Shown: in pieces, positions 35,093 to 44,154 of the stretch
How positions within the stretch are numbered: the stretch's first letter is position 1
Layout of the letters: the number at the start of each line of letters is the position of its first letter
Source of the DNA: Paenibacillus pabuli NBRC 13638
Lineage (GTDB): Bacteria; Bacillota; Bacilli; Paenibacillales; Paenibacillaceae
Reading direction: 5' to 3'
DNA length: 64,000 nucleotides
Assembly: GCF_001514495.1 (NCBI RefSeq)
Contig: NZ_BCNM01000004.1
Span: 1-64,000, forward strand
Position numbers and translations under genes: made by a program
The notes under the pieces: model-generated
Told to the model about the DNA's origin: nothing
The model's database searches: none
Seen by the model: the letters and a program-made list of their open reading frames with translations, nothing else

Positions 35093-36643
35093 TTACTTCT
35101 TCATCATTTTATTCTGAAAAGCAGCGATATCGGCATACTCCTCTTCAAACTTGCGGGAGATGCGGATGAAGATCGGCAGCAGTTCGCGGTAGACGCGAAC
35201 GCTATCCGGGTCTGGCTGATGCCGATGGGTCGATCCAATCATGCCGGAGACGGCACTGAGGGAATCGATACGACCAAGGGCATACAGCCCCAGTACGGCT
35301 GCCCCGAGGCAGGAGCTCTCGATACTTTCGGGAATGATGACATCCTGGTCGAAAATATCAGCCATCATCTGGCGCCACAGCTCGGAGCGGGCGAAGCCAC
35401 CCGTCGCCTGAATCTTTTTGGGACGTCCGATTTTCTCTTCAATCGCCAGCATGACGGTATACAGGTTAAACAAGACACCTTCAAGAGCGGCTCGAATCAT
35501 ATGCTCCTTCTTGTGATGCAGCGTCAGGCCGAAGAATGAGCCGCGTGCACTCGGATTCCAGAGCGGAGCCCGCTCACCCGTCATGTACGGATGGAAGAGC
35601 AGGCCTTCCGAGCCTGGCGGTACATTTTCGGCCACACGGGTCAATACTTCATACGGATCAATCCCGAGTCGTTTCGCTGTCTCGACCTCGGATGCCGCAA
35701 ACTCGTCCCGAATCCAACGGAATATAACCCCGCCGTTGTTGACTGGCCCGCCAATTACCCACGCATCCTCAGTGAGCGCATAACAGAAGAAACGCCCCTT
35801 CGGATCAGTGACCGGCTTGTCCACGACGGTCCGAATCGCTCCGCTGGTCCCGATCGTAACGGCCACGACGCCTGGATCAATGGCGTTTACGCCCAGATTG
35901 GAGAGCACGCCGTCACTTGCCCCGATGACAAATGGTGTTGTATCCGCAATACCCATCTCCTTGGCATACTCAGGATTCAAGCCTTTCTTAAGTACATGTG
36001 TTGTTGGCACAAGGCGGGACAGATGGTCGGGAGTGATGCCAGCGACATGTAGAGCTTCCTCGTCCCAGTCGAGCTTTTCGAGATTCATCATTCCCGTGGC
36101 AGAGGCCATGGAGTGATCAATCACATACTCGGAGAACAATTTATAGAAGACATATTCTTTCATTGAAATCAATTTGTGTGTCTGTTTGAACAGCTCCGGT
36201 TGATCTCTGGTCAGCCACATGATTTTGGTTAGAGGTGACATCGGATGAATCGGCGTACCGGTTCTCAAATAGATTTCATGACCATTCATTTCGGTTTTGA
36301 GCGCTTCCGTCCAATCGGCACTGCGATTGTCTGCCCAAGTCATTGCCCGCATCAGCGGTTTGCCCTGTGCATCGACAGGCAGAATGCTGTGCATGGCTGA
36401 ACTGAATGAGACAAACAGGATTTCATCCGGTTGGATACCGGCTTTGGAGGTCGCTTGTTTAACCGATTCTACGACCGCTTTGAAAATATCTTCCGCATCC
36501 TGCTCTGCAATCGCAGGAGTAGGGGTATACAGCGGGTAATCGGCACCGCCTTGAGCCACGATGGTTCCGTTCTCTTCAAACAGGACGGCCTTGGTGGAGG
36601 TGGTGCCGATATCTACGCCGATCATATAGGGTGAAGAAGCCAT
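35093..36643 (-). CDS. gntK: FGGY-family carbohydrate kinase, probably gluconokinase
   Basis: The 516-residue kinase has 'YMIGVDIGTTSTKAVLFEENG' (phosphate-1 motif), 'VSFSSAMHSILPVDAQGKPL', 'TIGTSGAIRT' and the C-terminal ATP motif 'KKIQATGGFARSELWRQMMAD'. The MHS segment and overall layout match the FGGY gluconokinase branch (GntK of B. subtilis) better than xylulokinase, but substrate assignment from sequence is uncertain. The ATG at 36643 is chosen because GAGGG lies nine bases before it; an ATG at 36652 overlaps the RBS. It is 180 bp downstream of a sugar ABC importer on the same strand, suggesting it phosphorylates the imported sugar or its product. Confidence 0.82.
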   Translation of the reverse strand: MASSPYMIGVDIGTTSTKAVLFEENGTIVAQGGADYPLYTPTPAIAEQDAEDIFKAVVESVKQATSKAGIQPDEILFVSFSSAMHSILPVDAQGKPLMRAMTWADNRSADWTEALKTEMNGHEIYLRTGTPIHPMSPLTKIMWLTRDQPELFKQTHKLISMKEYVFYKLFSEYVIDHSMASATGMMNLEKLDWDEEALHVAGITPDHLSRLVPTTHVLKKGLNPEYAKEMGIADTTPFVIGASDGVLSNLGVNAIDPGVVAVTIGTSGAIRTVVDKPVTDPKGRFFCYALTEDAWVIGGPVNNGGVIFRWIRDEFAASEVETAKRLGIDPYEVLTRVAENVPPGSEGLLFHPYMTGERAPLWNPSARGSFFGLTLHHKKEHMIRAALEGVLFNLYTVMLAIEEKIGRPKKIQATGGFARSELWRQMMADIFDQDVIIPESIESSCLGAAVLGLYALGRIDSLSAVSGMIGSTHRHQPDPDSVRVYRELLPIFIRISRKFEEEYADIAAFQNKMMKK

Positions 36644-36820
36644 TGTTGTCATCCCTCTTTCTTGAATATATAAGTGAAATGAATGCTGTTACACGTTAAC
36701 ACTCCGGGTACAGAAAGCCTTTCGTCCACGTGTCGCTATTCATCCAACTTATATGGCATCTGGTATTGATCTATAGATAAGAATATCAGACTTGAGGGAT
36801 GGATCAAAATATGGCTATGC

Positions 36821-37648
36821 CTAATCCTTGACAGCTCCTGCGGCAATATCGGAGATAAACTGGCGGCTGATGAACAGGAACATCACGATCAGCGGAATAA
36901 CAGCCAGCAATGTACCCGCAATTACCATTGCATAATCCGTATTGTACAGACCGTTTAATTGAGACAGCGCAATCTGCAAAGTATACTTTCGCGCATCCGT
37001 CAGGACGATCAGTGGCCAGAGATAATCATTCCATACGCCAATAAACGTGAACGCGCCAAGGAAGGCAAACGCAGGCCGCAGAATCGGCAACGCCACGTTC
37101 CAATAGAGCCGGAAGAAATTACAGCCATCGATTCGCCCGGCATCCAGCAGGTCATTCGGTATGGACTCCGTGGCATATTGACGAATCCAGAAGATGCCGA
37201 AGGCATTCACCATGCCCGGAATAATGAGGGCTTTGAAGGAACCGACCCAACCGAACGTTGCCATAAGCACGAAGGAAGGGACCAGCGACAGCTGGGAAGG
37301 CACCATCATGGTGGCGAGCAGCAGGACGAAGAGCCATTTTTTACCCGGAAATTCAAACTTCGCAAACGCAAACCCCGCCAGTGAATCAAAAAACAGCACC
37401 AATACCGTCACCAAGCCCGACACAAACAACGTATTCATGAATGCGCCCCAGAAGTCAATCTGCTGAAGCACCCGACTGATATTGTTCCACAGTTCGCCCC
37501 CGAACCAGAGCTGAGGCGGGAACTTGTAGATATCGGACGTCGTCCGGGTAGACATTACAATCAGCCAATAGAACGGAAACATGGAAATGAGCATGCCCCC
37601 GATAAGACCGGTATACAACACCAGCGATTTGAGAGATTTGGACGTCAT
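36821..37648 (-). CDS. Sugar ABC transporter permease (MalG type)
   Basis: The 275-residue permease has six membrane spans and the EAA-type loop 'LLDAGRIDGCNFFRLYWNVALPILRP'. The conserved EAA glutamate is replaced (LLDAGRIDG), a common variant in this subfamily. It ends 'DIAAGAVKD'. AAGGGGGGAG lies before the ATG. It is third gene of the leftward importer. Confidence 0.9.
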   Translation of the reverse strand: MTSKSLKSLVLYTGLIGGMLISMFPFYWLIVMSTRTTSDIYKFPPQLWFGGELWNNISRVLQQIDFWGAFMNTLFVSGLVTVLVLFFDSLAGFAFAKFEFPGKKWLFVLLLATMMVPSQLSLVPSFVLMATFGWVGSFKALIIPGMVNAFGIFWIRQYATESIPNDLLDAGRIDGCNFFRLYWNVALPILRPAFAFLGAFTFIGVWNDYLWPLIVLTDARKYTLQIALSQLNGLYNTDYAMVIAGTLLAVIPLIVMFLFISRQFISDIAAGAVKD

Positions 37649-37669
37649 GAGCGCTCCCCCCTTGTCACA

Positions 37670-38620
37670 TCAGGATGACTTGCCTTGAACGAGCTTCCAG
37701 TTCACAATCGAGAACAGGGCGATAATGAGGAACATACCCCAGCCAACCGCAGCACCATACCCGAAGTAATTGTTAATGAACGATTCGCGGTAAAGGTACA
37801 AGACAATAGTCATCCCGGCCGCGCCTGCGCCGCCATCGTTACCTACGAGAATTTGCGGTTCGGTGAACAGCTGCATGCCGCCGATCGTCGATGTGATGAC
37901 GGTGAACAGAATGACGGGACGCAGCATCGGAATCGTAATTCGGAAAAAAGACTGTATCCCGGATGCACCATCAATTTTGGCTGCTTCGTACAGTGTCTGC
38001 GGGATGCTCTGAAGACCAGCCAGATAGATGACCGCGTTGTATCCCGTCCAGCGCCAGACCACCATGGAGGAGATCGCCACTTTGATGCCCCAAGGTGCGT
38101 TCAGCCATTCCACCACAGGAAGTCCGACGGATTGCAGCAGATAGTTGAGAAACCCGTAGTTGTTGGCAAACAGGGCACCGAAGATAATCGCGACGGCCAC
38201 GATGGACGTCACGTTCGGCAGGAAATAGCCCACGCGAAACAGCGTACGGAACTTCACAAACGGTGCATGGAGCAAAAATGCAACAATCAGGGCAAAGAAC
38301 AACATCGGAATGGTGGAGTAAATCCAGATCATGAACGTGTTACCCACCGCTTGCCAGAATTCTGCATCGGTCAGCATATATTTGAAATTGTTTAGTCCGT
38401 TATAGGTCATCACACCGATGCCATCCCATTTGTGGAAGGCCAGATATAGGGAGAAGCCGATCGGAAACAGTCCAAACACGGCGAACAGAATGTAAAACGG
38501 AGAGATCGCCACATAGAGTGCACGATGTTCCCACATCCGGGACAAGAGTGATTTTTGCCGATCCAAATCTGGACTTGTCGTTCCGGGATCCGGAGTGAGG
38601 CGAGGTTCGGTTACAGCCAT
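37670..38620 (-). CDS. Sugar ABC transporter permease (MalF type)
   Basis: The 316-residue permease has a hydrophilic N-terminus of about 35 residues, then six membrane spans and the EAA loop 'YEAAKIDGASGIQSFFRITIPMLRPV'. The frame reaches 38647, but the ATG at 38620 has AAAGGAGG at ideal spacing. It lies between the binding protein and the MalG-type gene and forms the heterodimeric channel with the latter. Confidence 0.9.
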   Translation of the reverse strand: MAVTEPRLTPDPGTTSPDLDRQKSLLSRMWEHRALYVAISPFYILFAVFGLFPIGFSLYLAFHKWDGIGVMTYNGLNNFKYMLTDAEFWQAVGNTFMIWIYSTIPMLFFALIVAFLLHAPFVKFRTLFRVGYFLPNVTSIVAVAIIFGALFANNYGFLNYLLQSVGLPVVEWLNAPWGIKVAISSMVVWRWTGYNAVIYLAGLQSIPQTLYEAAKIDGASGIQSFFRITIPMLRPVILFTVITSTIGGMQLFTEPQILVGNDGGAGAAGMTIVLYLYRESFINNYFGYGAAVGWGMFLIIALFSIVNWKLVQGKSS

Positions 38621-38665
38621 ATGAATTCCTCCTTTGCGGATTGCCATCTCATAAGAGTGTCTGCG

Positions 38666-39940
38666 TTAACGCTGTAATTCCCGCTCAACACGATGCACCG
38701 TATCGGGCCAGACCTTTTCCGGGTTGGCATTTTGCTTCGCAATATCATTTAGCCGCCGAGTAATGATGTTGTGTACTGAAGGGTATCGTTCGCCAAAGAA
38801 AGCCTCTGGCACATGCTGTGCTGATTCGGCAAACACAGGCCCTGTCGCCTGCCCGCCAAAGAAGGGCTCTTCCTCTTTCATCGCCGGTGTATCAAACACG
38901 CCCGGAGCTGAAGGAAACAGGTTCAACGTCTTATACTGTTCAAGCTGGTTTTCCGGACTTTGCAGCCACTGGATGACTTCGAACGCTTCTTTTGGGTGTT
39001 TGCTCGACTTCAAAATGGACAGGAATGACCCGCCGTTATTGCCATCTCCGCCAGGAGCCCGAGTGACTCGCCACTTGCCCGCTGTATCCGGCGCAGCCTC
39101 CTGCAGTACCTGCTTCATCCAGACTGCCCCCACAAAGGAAGCAATCTCACCATTATTCATCGCTGCGTTCCAGCCTGGGGTCCAGCCGTCTGCATTGGCG
39201 AGCAGCCCTTTTTGCTTGAAGGATACGGCGGTATCCCAGCTCTGCTTGACGAGTGGTGAATCCATGCCGATAAACGAGCCGTCAGGACGGAAATACCGTT
39301 CGGTTCCTTGCGACAGCACCTGGTTGTAAACGGTCCCAATATTGTCGGTTAGAAATACCTTGCCTCCGAACTTCTCCTTGATCTGTTCTCCGGCAGCGGA
39401 ATAGGCATCCCAGTTGTTGATCTGACGAGCCACTTCTTCAGGCTCGGAAGGCAATCCGGCTTCCTTAAACAGATCTGCACGGTAAAAGAGGGCTGTTGGT
39501 CCTGTATCCATGGGGAACCCGATCATCTGTCCGTCTGGTGTAACGCCTTGCTTCCATTTCCACTCCAGATATTGGTCTTCGACATCGCCCGCGCCGAGAT
39601 CATACAGGTTATAGAAACGGTCCTCGCTGGGAAAGAGCTCCATGATCCAATCGTTCAATGCGACAATATCTGGCTCACCGGAGCGCGCAGCGAGTGTCGT
39701 TTTGAGTTTTGCCTTGAAATCACCACCGATTTTCTGGGCAGTCAGTTCAATATTGGGGAACTTTTCCTTGGCCTTGGCAATCAGCTTATCATCAATGGAA
39801 CGGTTCCAGTACCATAATGTAAGCGCTACCTTTTTGTTGCTCGATGAATCGTTCTGTCCCGGCCAGATGGAGCATCCGCTCACCAGCATGACACAGACTA
39901 GCAGAATGGCTGTCCAGCATGTTCTTTTTCGGCGGATCAT
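38666..39940 (-). CDS. Extracellular sugar-binding lipoprotein (CUT1)
   Basis: The 424-residue family 1 binding protein has a basic start MIRRKR and lipobox VSGC (Cys23). Typical sequence follows: 'VALTLWYWNRSIDDKLIAKAKEKFPNIELTAQKIGG', 'AARSGEPDIVALNDW', 'GFPMDTGPTALFYRADLFKEAGLP'. GAGGGGG precedes the ATG. It is the first gene of a leftward operon (binding protein, MalF, MalG, FGGY kinase). The ATPase is missing, as in the other CUT1 systems here. A gluconate-like or related sugar acid/polyol is possible given the kinase. Confidence 0.9.
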   Translation of the reverse strand: MIRRKRTCWTAILLVCVMLVSGCSIWPGQNDSSSNKKVALTLWYWNRSIDDKLIAKAKEKFPNIELTAQKIGGDFKAKLKTTLAARSGEPDIVALNDWIMELFPSEDRFYNLYDLGAGDVEDQYLEWKWKQGVTPDGQMIGFPMDTGPTALFYRADLFKEAGLPSEPEEVARQINNWDAYSAAGEQIKEKFGGKVFLTDNIGTVYNQVLSQGTERYFRPDGSFIGMDSPLVKQSWDTAVSFKQKGLLANADGWTPGWNAAMNNGEIASFVGAVWMKQVLQEAAPDTAGKWRVTRAPGGDGNNGGSFLSILKSSKHPKEAFEVIQWLQSPENQLEQYKTLNLFPSAPGVFDTPAMKEEEPFFGGQATGPVFAESAQHVPEAFFGERYPSVHNIITRRLNDIAKQNANPEKVWPDTVHRVERELQR

Positions 39941-39999
39941 GTGATAACCCCCTCATCGTTAAGTTCGAGGCATGAAGTGCGATGGACTACAACATAAGT

Positions 40000-40024
40000 G
40001 TATGAGCAGTTTATAAACTCATAC
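40000..40024 (-). promoter_or_regulatory. Operator-like palindrome upstream of the sugar importer
   Basis: GTATGAG and CTCATAC are separated by 11 bp, and a nested palindrome AGTTTATAAACT lies at 40008-40019. It is 60 bp before the importer start codon, so probably a regulator site; the regulator is not encoded next door. Confidence 0.45.
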
Positions 40025-40043
40025 CCAATATTCCTGAAATGAA

Positions 40044-40057
40044 ACACAAATTTGTGT
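40044..40057 (-). promoter_or_regulatory. 14-bp perfect palindrome ACACAAATTTGTGT
   Basis: A perfect inverted repeat, about 100 bp upstream of the leftward importer. It could be a second regulator site; no function is shown. Confidence 0.35.
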
Positions 40058-40099
40058 CGGTCACGTATCATAAATTTATTATATGAAGGAAAGAAGACC

Positions 40100-40331
40100 C
40101 TCTCCTCAAAAGCTTTAGCTTTAGGCGGGGGATAAATCGCTATCTTTTTGTACTCGAAACCGAACGTATGTGCTATAATAAAGAAACATTAAGGATGTTG
40201 CCATATAGATCGTAATATCTTCGAGAACTGTGGGAACCACAGGAATAGCTTGGTCCACTTCGAACCAAGAGGTTCGATTACCCAAGAATCCCCCAACTTC
40301 AAGCGAAGGCTAAGTGGTGGGAGTGTTCAAT
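40100..40331 (+). mobile_element. IS200/IS605-like remnant without tnpA or tnpB (PATE/MITE-like)
   Basis: The left part has an imperfect hairpin (CTCCTC...AAAGC TTTA GCTTT...GGCGGGG, 40102-40131) followed by GGGGATAAATCGC, resembling left ends of this family. The right end is a subterminal hairpin (CCCCCAACTT / AAGTGGTGGG, 40290-40321) followed by GAGTGTTCAA, as in IS605-type right ends that overlap omega-RNA. No transposase or TnpB frame lies between. The total is only about 230 bp. The identity rests on pattern memory and was not checked against a database. Confidence 0.6.
40174..40331 (+). ncRNA. Predicted omega-RNA (TnpB guide RNA scaffold) inside the remnant
   Basis: An extended -10 (TGCTATAAT, 40171-40179) precedes a chain of strong hairpins: CTGTGG-GAA-CCACAG (40228-40242), CTTGGT...ACCAAG (40249-40269) competing with CGAACC-AAGA-GGTTCG (40261-40276), and the right-end stem. 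This order and the final TTCAA resemble omega-RNAs of IS605-family TnpB. The bases after 40331 would serve as guide. Whether it is transcribed and used by a TnpB elsewhere is unknown. Confidence 0.45.
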
Positions 40332-40355
40332 AGTTACTTTAAAAACAAAAGTTAC

Positions 40356-40384
40356 TTGACACAATATAATTTTTATTTTAAACT
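40356..40384 (+). promoter_or_regulatory. Candidate promoter of the RibA-like gene with AGTTACTT repeats
   Basis: TTGACA and TAAACT are separated by 17 bp. AGTTACTT occurs at 40332-40339 and 40350-40357 and its complement AAGTAACT at 40395-40402, bracketing the promoter; these could be regulator sites. Predicted start is near 40391, giving a leader of about 240 nt. Confidence 0.5.
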
Positions 40385-40427
40385 TGCTTACATAAAGTAA
40401 CTAATGATGATGACAATAATATAGATA

Positions 40428-40581
40428 AGCATTTTGCATAATTCGATTCCCTACGCTAACGGGTGCAAGATATACACGAATAGGATCACTTCGATCTATA
40501 TCTTGCTGATTAGAAGTCGCTTTAAGGATTTTTGCAAAATGCTCCGATACGTACGATATGCCTTCCAGTGATCCTTTTTTT
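40428..40581 (+). ncRNA. Structured leader RNA (copy A) before the RibA-like gene
   Basis: Closing stem AGCATTTTGCA (40428-40438) / TGCAAAATGCT (40533-40543) encloses a small CCC/GGG hairpin and a long stem GCAAGATATA (40465-40474) / TATATCTTGC (40497-40506). The long stem is capped by CGAA-TAGGATCAC-TTCG. Loop GATCA can pair with TGATT at 40507-40511. Loop sequence AGGATCACT is also perfectly complementary to AGTGATCCT (40567-40575), which is followed by seven T, suggesting conditional termination. A second copy with compensating changes lies at 49941-50056. It matches no riboswitch class I know. Confidence 0.6.
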
Positions 40582-40633
40582 GTCTGGGGCGCGAATCAAT
40601 CAATATAAGATGGCTTAACAGGAGGAACTACTA

Positions 40634-41401
40634 ATGATTAATTCTCATATTATTCAACTGCTTGCCCCCAAAATTCAGACTTTTCCGAGTGGAAAAGAGT
40701 TTATATACCTCGTTGGGCCGATTAAGCTTCCGGTGAACCTCGATGGCGAGACACATACCTTCCAGTGGTACAGCTGGATGAAATCGGAGAAAGCCATGGA
40801 GAGCGGCGAGTTGATTGAATCGCTCGCTACTGCCGAACTGGCAGAACGTCAGCAATCCAGCGTACTGGTATACGGTGACTTTGCCGAAGCCCAGGAAGCG
40901 CTGATTCGGATGCACAGCATCTGTCATACAGGCGATATTTTTGGCAGCAAACGCTGTGACTGCGGCTTCCAACTGGAGCAATCCATGAAGATGATTGCAG
41001 CTCACGGAGCAGGCGCACTGTTCTACTTGGCGAATCATGAGGGCCGCGGTATCGGTCTGTTCAGCAAAGCGATGGCATACCTGCTGCAAGAGGAAGGTCT
41101 GGATACCGTTGATGCCAACCTGCAACTTGGGTTCACAGACGATGCTCGTAATTATGATGATGCCATTGCCGTATTGCGGGCGCTTCGTTCAGCACCTGTT
41201 ACATTGATCACCAACAATCCGCGCAAGCTGGCTGCTTTGCAGGAAGCGGGACTGAATGTAGGTGGACGTGTTCCGCTGTGGGGGGATCGTTCGGCCTTCA
41301 ACGAAAAATATTTGCAAACCAAAGTGAGCCGTTCCGGTCACTTGGCAGAAACGGATGGCTGGGCAGGAGAGGAAACCTTGCTTCCGCACGCCCAGGCTTA
41401 A
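40634..41401 (+). CDS. GTP cyclohydrolase II-like protein (RibA family)
   Basis: The 255-residue protein has the RibA core: 'IRMHSICHTGDIFGSKRCDCGFQLEQ' with the three zinc-binding Cys (C-x10-C-x-C), 'YLANHEGRGIGLFSKAMAY' and 'ARNYDDAIAVLRAL...VTLITNNPRK'. RibA opens GTP to the first riboflavin intermediate. Here the protein is standalone, not fused to RibB and not in a rib operon. The N-terminal 75 residues (including 'VGPIKLPVNLDGETHTFQWYSW') are variant, so a paralogous role is possible. GGAGG lies before the ATG. The leader has no FMN riboswitch but does have an unusual structured RNA. Confidence 0.82.
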   Translation: MINSHIIQLLAPKIQTFPSGKEFIYLVGPIKLPVNLDGETHTFQWYSWMKSEKAMESGELIESLATAELAERQQSSVLVYGDFAEAQEALIRMHSICHTGDIFGSKRCDCGFQLEQSMKMIAAHGAGALFYLANHEGRGIGLFSKAMAYLLQEEGLDTVDANLQLGFTDDARNYDDAIAVLRALRSAPVTLITNNPRKLAALQEAGLNVGGRVPLWGDRSAFNEKYLQTKVSRSGHLAETDGWAGEETLLPHAQA

Positions 41402-41485
41402 AATAAAGGCTGATCCTGATCGATTATGTAAAATGATTTTGCCTTAAAGCCTGTTTGTCATACTGTTTCATAGACAGGACAGTTT

Positions 41486-41535
41486 AAGCTGTTTGTGTAT
41501 GCCCTTCTGGGGATTACATGAACAGCTTTTTTGAC
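41486..41535 (+). terminator. Terminator of the RibA-like gene
   Basis: AAGCTGTT pairs with AACAGCTT, with a branched inner region, and TTTTTT follows. Confidence 0.75.
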
Positions 41536-41610
41536 TTTAGAGAGAGTTTAGAGAACGGAACGGTTCAGTTCAGTCTCAAGCAGGAAATCATCTTACAATC
41601 CTGGCTTCGC

Positions 41611-41640
41611 TTGCCGTTCACACCATACGGACTATACAAT
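41611..41640 (+). promoter_or_regulatory. Candidate promoter of glpPK
   Basis: TTGCCG and TACAAT are 18 bp apart, about 30 bp upstream of the glpP start codon. Confidence 0.5.
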
Positions 41641-41672
41641 ATAGGCATCTGATGTATGCGGGAGGAACGAAG

Positions 41673-43762
<2,090 letters not shown>

Positions 43763-43989
43763 GTGGATAATACGTGAGATGGGCATTTGTACTTTTTCGT
43801 TAAACTTCTACAATAAATGATATTTATTGGTGGAAAATGATGCATAACTTACAGGGTTTATTTTCCTGGGCAAGGTAAAACATATATCCACTAAAAGGAA
43901 AAATAAAGGATTAGTGGATCAGTTTGAAATTCCATCCGCAGACAGAACAACTTTTTGAAATTTTTTTGAATAATGTGTCATTTCAGGCC

Positions 43990-44018
43990 TTCACGCCGCC
44001 GGAAATGTGTGATAGGAT
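43990..44018 (+). promoter_or_regulatory. Candidate promoter of glpD
   Basis: TTCACG and TAGGAT are separated by 17 bp. Transcription would start near 44025, leaving a leader of about 130 nt that contains a terminator. Confidence 0.5.
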
Positions 44019-44055
44019 TAAGTCACAAGTTAAAAAATGATGTCTGGAGATCGGG

Positions 44056-44110
44056 AGAGACCACGTGCCGCTCAGCAATTGCTGAAGCGAATGACGTGGT
44101 CTTTTTTTTG
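44056..44110 (+). terminator. Leader terminator (GlpP-controlled attenuator) upstream of glpD
   Basis: AGACCACGT pairs with ACGTGGTCT, with an inner palindrome TCAGCAATTGCTGA, followed by eight T. It lies between the promoter and the glpD start codon, as in B. subtilis where GlpP with glycerol-3-phosphate prevents termination. The GlpP link is inferred from this layout and the glpP gene 2 kb upstream. Confidence 0.85.
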
Positions 44111-44154
44111 TGCTTTTGGGAGCAATACAGAGGTAATGAATGGGAGGAATCAGG

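Larger units (their letters stand above)
39941..40633. other. Complex 690-bp intergenic region
   Basis: From left to right it holds operator-like palindromes for the leftward importer (GTATGAG...CTCATAC and ACACAAATTTGTGT), a tnpB-less IS605-like remnant with predicted omega-RNA, repeats of AGTTACTT around a sigma-A promoter, and a structured leader for the RibA-like gene. These are described separately. No protein gene is supported. Confidence 0.6.
43763..44154. other. glpK-glpD intergenic region / glpD leader
   Basis: 390 bp. The first 200 bp after glpK show no strong terminator or gene. The rest contains the glpD promoter and the leader terminator listed next. Confidence 0.6.

Noticed and set aside
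40428..40543. MITE with AGCATTTTGCA terminal repeats
   Set aside because: No target-site duplication is visible, and the second copy keeps pairing with different terminal sequence, which fits RNA structure better than transposon ends.
40403..40633. FMN riboswitch before the RibA-like gene
   Set aside because: The expected conserved RFN-element blocks (such as AGGAT..TTCGGGGCAGGGT) are absent; only AGGATCACT occurs, in a different fold.
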